In this document: positions 14,177 to 16,877 of the stretch, piece by piece
How positions within the stretch are numbered: position 1 is the stretch's first letter
Layout of the letters: each line of letters opens with the position of its first letter
Assembly (NCBI GenBank): GCA_902489945.1
Contig: CABUBZ010000044.1
Span: 1 to 16,877, forward strand
Length of the DNA stretch: 16,877 nt
Direction of reading: 5' to 3'
Source: an uncultured Collinsella sp.
GTDB taxonomy: Bacteria; Actinomycetota; Coriobacteriia; Coriobacteriales; Coriobacteriaceae
Notes under the pieces: generated by a model
Told to the model about the DNA's origin: nothing
The model's database searches: none
Seen by the model: the letters and a program-made list of their open reading frames with translations, nothing else
Position numbers and translations under genes: made by a program

Positions 14177-16294
14177 ATGGCATCTACTGTGAAGCGTGAC
14201 GGTCGCGCCGTGGTGACGACATGCGGGGGATGCTATGCCGATTGCGCCTTTGCGGCGTGCGTTGAGGACGGTCGCGTGGTGGCCGAGTTGCCGGTGCCGG
14301 GGCATCCGTGCGCGGCGCGTGCCCTGTGCGCCCGCGGGCGCCATCGCCTGGACATGCCGTTTGACGAGCGCGATCGCATTGTGCACCCCATGCGCCGACG
14401 AGCTGATGGCTCGGGGTTCGATGCGATTTCGTGGGACGAGGCGTTCGCGCAGATTGCCGAGCGTCTTTTGGGCATTGTTGACGAGCGCGGGCCTCGTGCG
14501 CTGGGTATGACGCTCGGCGTGCCCTCGTTCGACCGCTACTGGGCCTATCGCTTTATGCATGCGCTTGGTTCGCCCAACGTGTACGGTGCCGACGGTGCCT
14601 GCGAGGTAAGCCGTCTCACCGGCTGGGAGCACAGCCTGGGCTATAGTCCCGCCTCCGACCTGGCGCATACCGATTGCATCATGTACCTGGGGCGTTCCAT
14701 CGTCGATTCGTCGACGATGGGGGCCGTTGATGCGCTCAACGATGCGCGCCGGCGTGGGGCGAAGATTATCGTGGTCGACCCCCGGCGCAGCGGCTCGGCT
14801 GCGCTTGCCGACCGCTGGCTGCGCGTGCGCCCGGGCTGCGACCTGGCCTTGCTGCTGGGCATTGCGCATGTCTTAATTGCCGAGGGCCTGTACGACCGCG
14901 AGTTTGTTGCCCGCTATACCACGGGTTTTGACGAGCTGGCGCAGGCGGCGAGTGCTTGGACGCCCGAGTGGGCCGAGTCGATGTGCGACGTGCCGGCCGC
15001 AGAGATCGCCGCCACGGCGCGCGATCTGGCTGCCGCCGCGCCTGCTGCCGTAGTAGACGCCGGTTTTCATGGCGGCATTGGCATCGCGTATGCCAATAGC
15101 ACCCAGACCGCGCGCGCGATTTGTCTGGTCGATGTGCTGCTGGGCTGTATTGGACATGCGGGCGGCGCGCTCAATCCACCTACACCGCTTGCGCTGGGCG
15201 ACCTTGATCCCGCACGCTTTGCGACGCCGTCAATGCCGCGTGAGCCCAAGTTGGGGTCCGAGCGCTATCCGCTGGTCGATCCGGTGCGCGGTCTGTGCAC
15301 GACCATCGGTCAGTCGATTCTTGCCGGCGATTTGCGTGGACTCATCGTCTATGCCAGTAACCCCGGTGCGGGCTATGGCAATGCGCAGGCTTGGTTGGGT
15401 ATTTTGCAGCAGCTTGACTTGCTCGTGACGATTGATATTCGCTGGTCCGAGACAGCGCGCGCTTCTGACTTCGTGCTGCCCGACGTGACGTATCTGGAGG
15501 CCGACCGCGGCGTGGGAACAGTGGCGGGCGTCAACGATGCGCGCGTGTTCTACCGCAACGCCGTGCTGCCCGTGCAGCATGACGACACGCGTCCCGGTCG
15601 GGAGATTTTTGCCGGTCTGGCGCAGGCGTGTGGCGTGGGCGAGTACTTCCAGTTTACGTCTGACGATCTGGCGGCTACCCAGGTGGCGCCTTTTGGGATC
15701 AATCTGGACGAGCTCAAGGAGCGCGGCTGGGCCGACACGGGTGTTGCGTTGCCGTCGCGTACGGGCGAGCCGGTGATTCCGCTTGCCGGCGGCAAGATTG
15801 CGCTGGCAAGCGACGTATGGGAACGAGCCGGCATGGGTCGTGTACCCAACTGGATCGCTCCCATGGTGGAGCCCGGTCCGGGGATGTTTCGCCTCATTAG
15901 CGGCAATCGTCCCTTTGAGTCGCATACCTCGCGAAGGCTTGCGGCCCAAGGTGCCGCCGAGGCTGGATCGGACCTGGATGCCGTGCAGATGAATGCCGAT
16001 GCTGCTGCGTGCATGGGTATTGCCGACGGCGAGATCGTCGAACTCGTGAGCGATATGGGCCGCGACCGCGTTCGCGTGGAGACGACGCCGTACCTGCATC
16101 CGGCGTGCATCTTTACGTCGGCCGCCCCCGGCGGACGTTCGTTTGGCGCTGATGCCGGTGGCGCTCAAGGCTTGGGCGTCGGCCCACTCGACCATACACC
16201 GTTGCGTTGGGACCCGTTGACGGGCGCCGCGCTCACCCAGGAAAACGCCGTTCGCGTGGAAAAGATCGCGGCGCGCGAGGATAATAGCGATTGA
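14177..16294 (+). CDS. Molybdopterin oxidoreductase, PhsA/PsrA-like, substrate unknown
   Basis: A Mo/W-bisPGD enzyme of 705 residues, not closely like FdhF. The N-terminal [4Fe-4S] motif is complete: C16, C19, C23 and C51 with CARG after a 27-residue gap. The metal ligand is probably C142 in YGADGACEVSR, so it needs no selenium. Cofactor-binding stretches include VVDPRRS (near 199), RWLRVRPGCDLALLLG (near 213), YANSTQTARAI and YASNPGAGYGN (near 392). The C-terminal cap domain begins around 570. These resemble thiosulfate/polysulfide reductase catalytic subunits, but there is no Tat signal, so it is probably cytosolic, and no ferredoxin or membrane partner gene lies beside it. ATG 14177 follows AAAGGGG (14162-14168); an in-frame start at 14138 has no site. 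It is separated from the hyf operon by the terminator. Substrate and electron partner are unknown. Confidence 0.9.
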   Translation: MASTVKRDGRAVVTTCGGCYADCAFAACVEDGRVVAELPVPGHPCAARALCARGRHRLDMPFDERDRIVHPMRRRADGSGFDAISWDEAFAQIAERLLGIVDERGPRALGMTLGVPSFDRYWAYRFMHALGSPNVYGADGACEVSRLTGWEHSLGYSPASDLAHTDCIMYLGRSIVDSSTMGAVDALNDARRRGAKIIVVDPRRSGSAALADRWLRVRPGCDLALLLGIAHVLIAEGLYDREFVARYTTGFDELAQAASAWTPEWAESMCDVPAAEIAATARDLAAAAPAAVVDAGFHGGIGIAYANSTQTARAICLVDVLLGCIGHAGGALNPPTPLALGDLDPARFATPSMPREPKLGSERYPLVDPVRGLCTTIGQSILAGDLRGLIVYASNPGAGYGNAQAWLGILQQLDLLVTIDIRWSETARASDFVLPDVTYLEADRGVGTVAGVNDARVFYRNAVLPVQHDDTRPGREIFAGLAQACGVGEYFQFTSDDLAATQVAPFGINLDELKERGWADTGVALPSRTGEPVIPLAGGKIALASDVWERAGMGRVPNWIAPMVEPGPGMFRLISGNRPFESHTSRRLAAQGAAEAGSDLDAVQMNADAAACMGIADGEIVELVSDMGRDRVRVETTPYLHPACIFTSAAPGGRSFGADAGGAQGLGVGPLDHTPLRWDPLTGAALTQENAVRVEKIAAREDNSD

Positions 16295-16370
16295 TTGACT
16301 CAGCCGATCGAATTGGCTGATGGTTTGACGTTCGAACGATTGATTCACCTTTGGTTTTGAAAGGCCGCAC
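16295..16370 (+). promoter_or_regulatory. Short intergenic region before selA with a hairpin and a palindrome
   Basis: TCAGCCGA (16300-16307) pairs with TTGGCTGA (16313-16320), allowing one G-U pair, but no T run follows, so this is a weak terminator at best. An 8-base palindrome GTTCGAAC lies at 16330-16337. TTGACG at 16325-16330 could be a -35 box, but I find no good -10 at the right spacing. GAAAGG (16359-16364) is the likely ribosome binding site, 6 bases before the selA ATG. Whether selA has its own promoter is undecided. Confidence 0.35.
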
Positions 16371-16877
16371 ATGAGCGATAGCCAGAACATGTCCGATGAG
16401 GTACGCGCCCGCCTTCGCGCTATTCCTTCCGTCAACGAGTTGCTCGCAGAGTGGCCGGTTGTGAAGGCGGCGGGGGAGACCTGCGACGCGGTGGTGCATA
16501 CCGCCGTCACGGCCGAGCTCGACGAGGAGCGCTCCGCCATTCGCGCCGGTGCCGCCCCGCGCTCTAAGCGCGAGCTGGCCTCGGCGATCGAGTGGCGTGC
16601 ACATCGATCCGCACTGCCAAGCCTGCGTCCTGCCGTCAACGCCACGGGTGTTGTTATCCATACCAACCTGGGTCGAGCCCCGCTCGCGGAGTCGGCCGCC
16701 AAGGCCGTGGCCGAGGTCGCGCGCGGCTACAGCACGCTCGAGTACAGCGTGGACACCTGCTCGCGCGGGTCGCGCAAGGAACATGCCGCGCAGCTCATCC
16801 GCTCGCTTACCGGTGCCGAGGACGCGCTGGTCGTTAATAATAACGCGGCTGCCGTGCTGTTGGTGCTGGCGACCCAT
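16371..16877 (+). CDS. selA: L-seryl-tRNA(Sec) selenium transferase, N-terminal part (truncated by window edge)
   Basis: SelA is a PLP enzyme that converts seryl-tRNA(Sec) to selenocysteyl-tRNA(Sec) with selenophosphate. The frame from ATG 16371 is open to the window edge, giving 169 of the expected 460 or so residues. Recognisable parts are the N-terminal RLRAIPSVNELL, then VNATGVVIHTNLGRAPL (89-105), YSTLEYSV (120-127), SRGSR (131-135) and LTGAEDALVVNNNAAAVLL (146-164). The PLP lysine lies beyond the edge. Its place behind two molybdoenzyme genes, one an FdhF, agrees with a need for selenocysteine in formate dehydrogenase. Confidence 0.95.
   Translation, partial: MSDSQNMSDEVRARLRAIPSVNELLAEWPVVKAAGETCDAVVHTAVTAELDEERSAIRAGAAPRSKRELASAIEWRAHRSALPSLRPAVNATGVVIHTNLGRAPLAESAAKAVAEVARGYSTLEYSVDTCSRGSRKEHAAQLIRSLTGAEDALVVNNNAAAVLLVLATH

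Noticed and set aside
1..16877. CRISPR arrays, tRNA or rRNA genes, insertion sequences
   Set aside because: No spaced repeat arrays, transposase-like proteins or terminal inverted repeats were seen; nearly all bases are accounted for by protein genes, and the few gaps are under 125 bases.

Overview
The window is a dense, all-plus-strand gene cluster of high G+C content that encodes a formate hydrogenlyase of the hydrogenase-4 (FHL-2, Hyf) type. The protein sequences, recalled from E. coli Hyf/Hyc, align almost end to end. The high G+C, gut-anaerobe style metabolism and actinobacterial-looking codon use suggest a Coriobacteriia member such as Collinsella, but no marker in the window proves this.

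Layout: positions 1-1462 hold the C-terminal two thirds of a formate dehydrogenase H (fdhF); the N-terminus with the Fe-S cysteines and the Sec/Cys active site lies upstream. A strong hairpin (1484-1518) separates fdhF from hyfA (four-cluster ferredoxin). It is followed by the membrane arm: hyfB, hyfC, hyfD, hyfE and hyfF. Next come hyfG (NiFe large subunit fused to a NuoC-like domain), hyfH (8Fe ferredoxin with zinc-ribbon-like cysteines), hyfI (small subunit), a hycH/hyfJ-type assembly protein, hycI (maturation endopeptidase) and a focA-type formate channel. From hyfA to hycI the genes overlap or are separated by at most 15 bases, so they are surely co-transcribed. A textbook intrinsic terminator (14077-14113) ends the run.

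The second unit is a 705-residue cytosolic-looking molybdopterin oxidoreductase with a Cys metal ligand and no obvious partner subunits, followed after 76 bases by the start of selA (selenocysteine synthase), which runs off the right edge.

How it works together: the channel moves formate, FdhF oxidises it to CO2, electrons pass through HyfA, HyfH and HyfI to the NiFe site in HyfG, and H2 is released. HyfBCDEF, which retain the key charged residues of complex I/Mrp-type antiporter subunits, probably couple this to ion pumping. HycI trims the HyfG C-terminus after nickel insertion. SelA would supply selenocysteine for FdhF if the unseen active site is Sec. The least explained element is the standalone molybdoenzyme.
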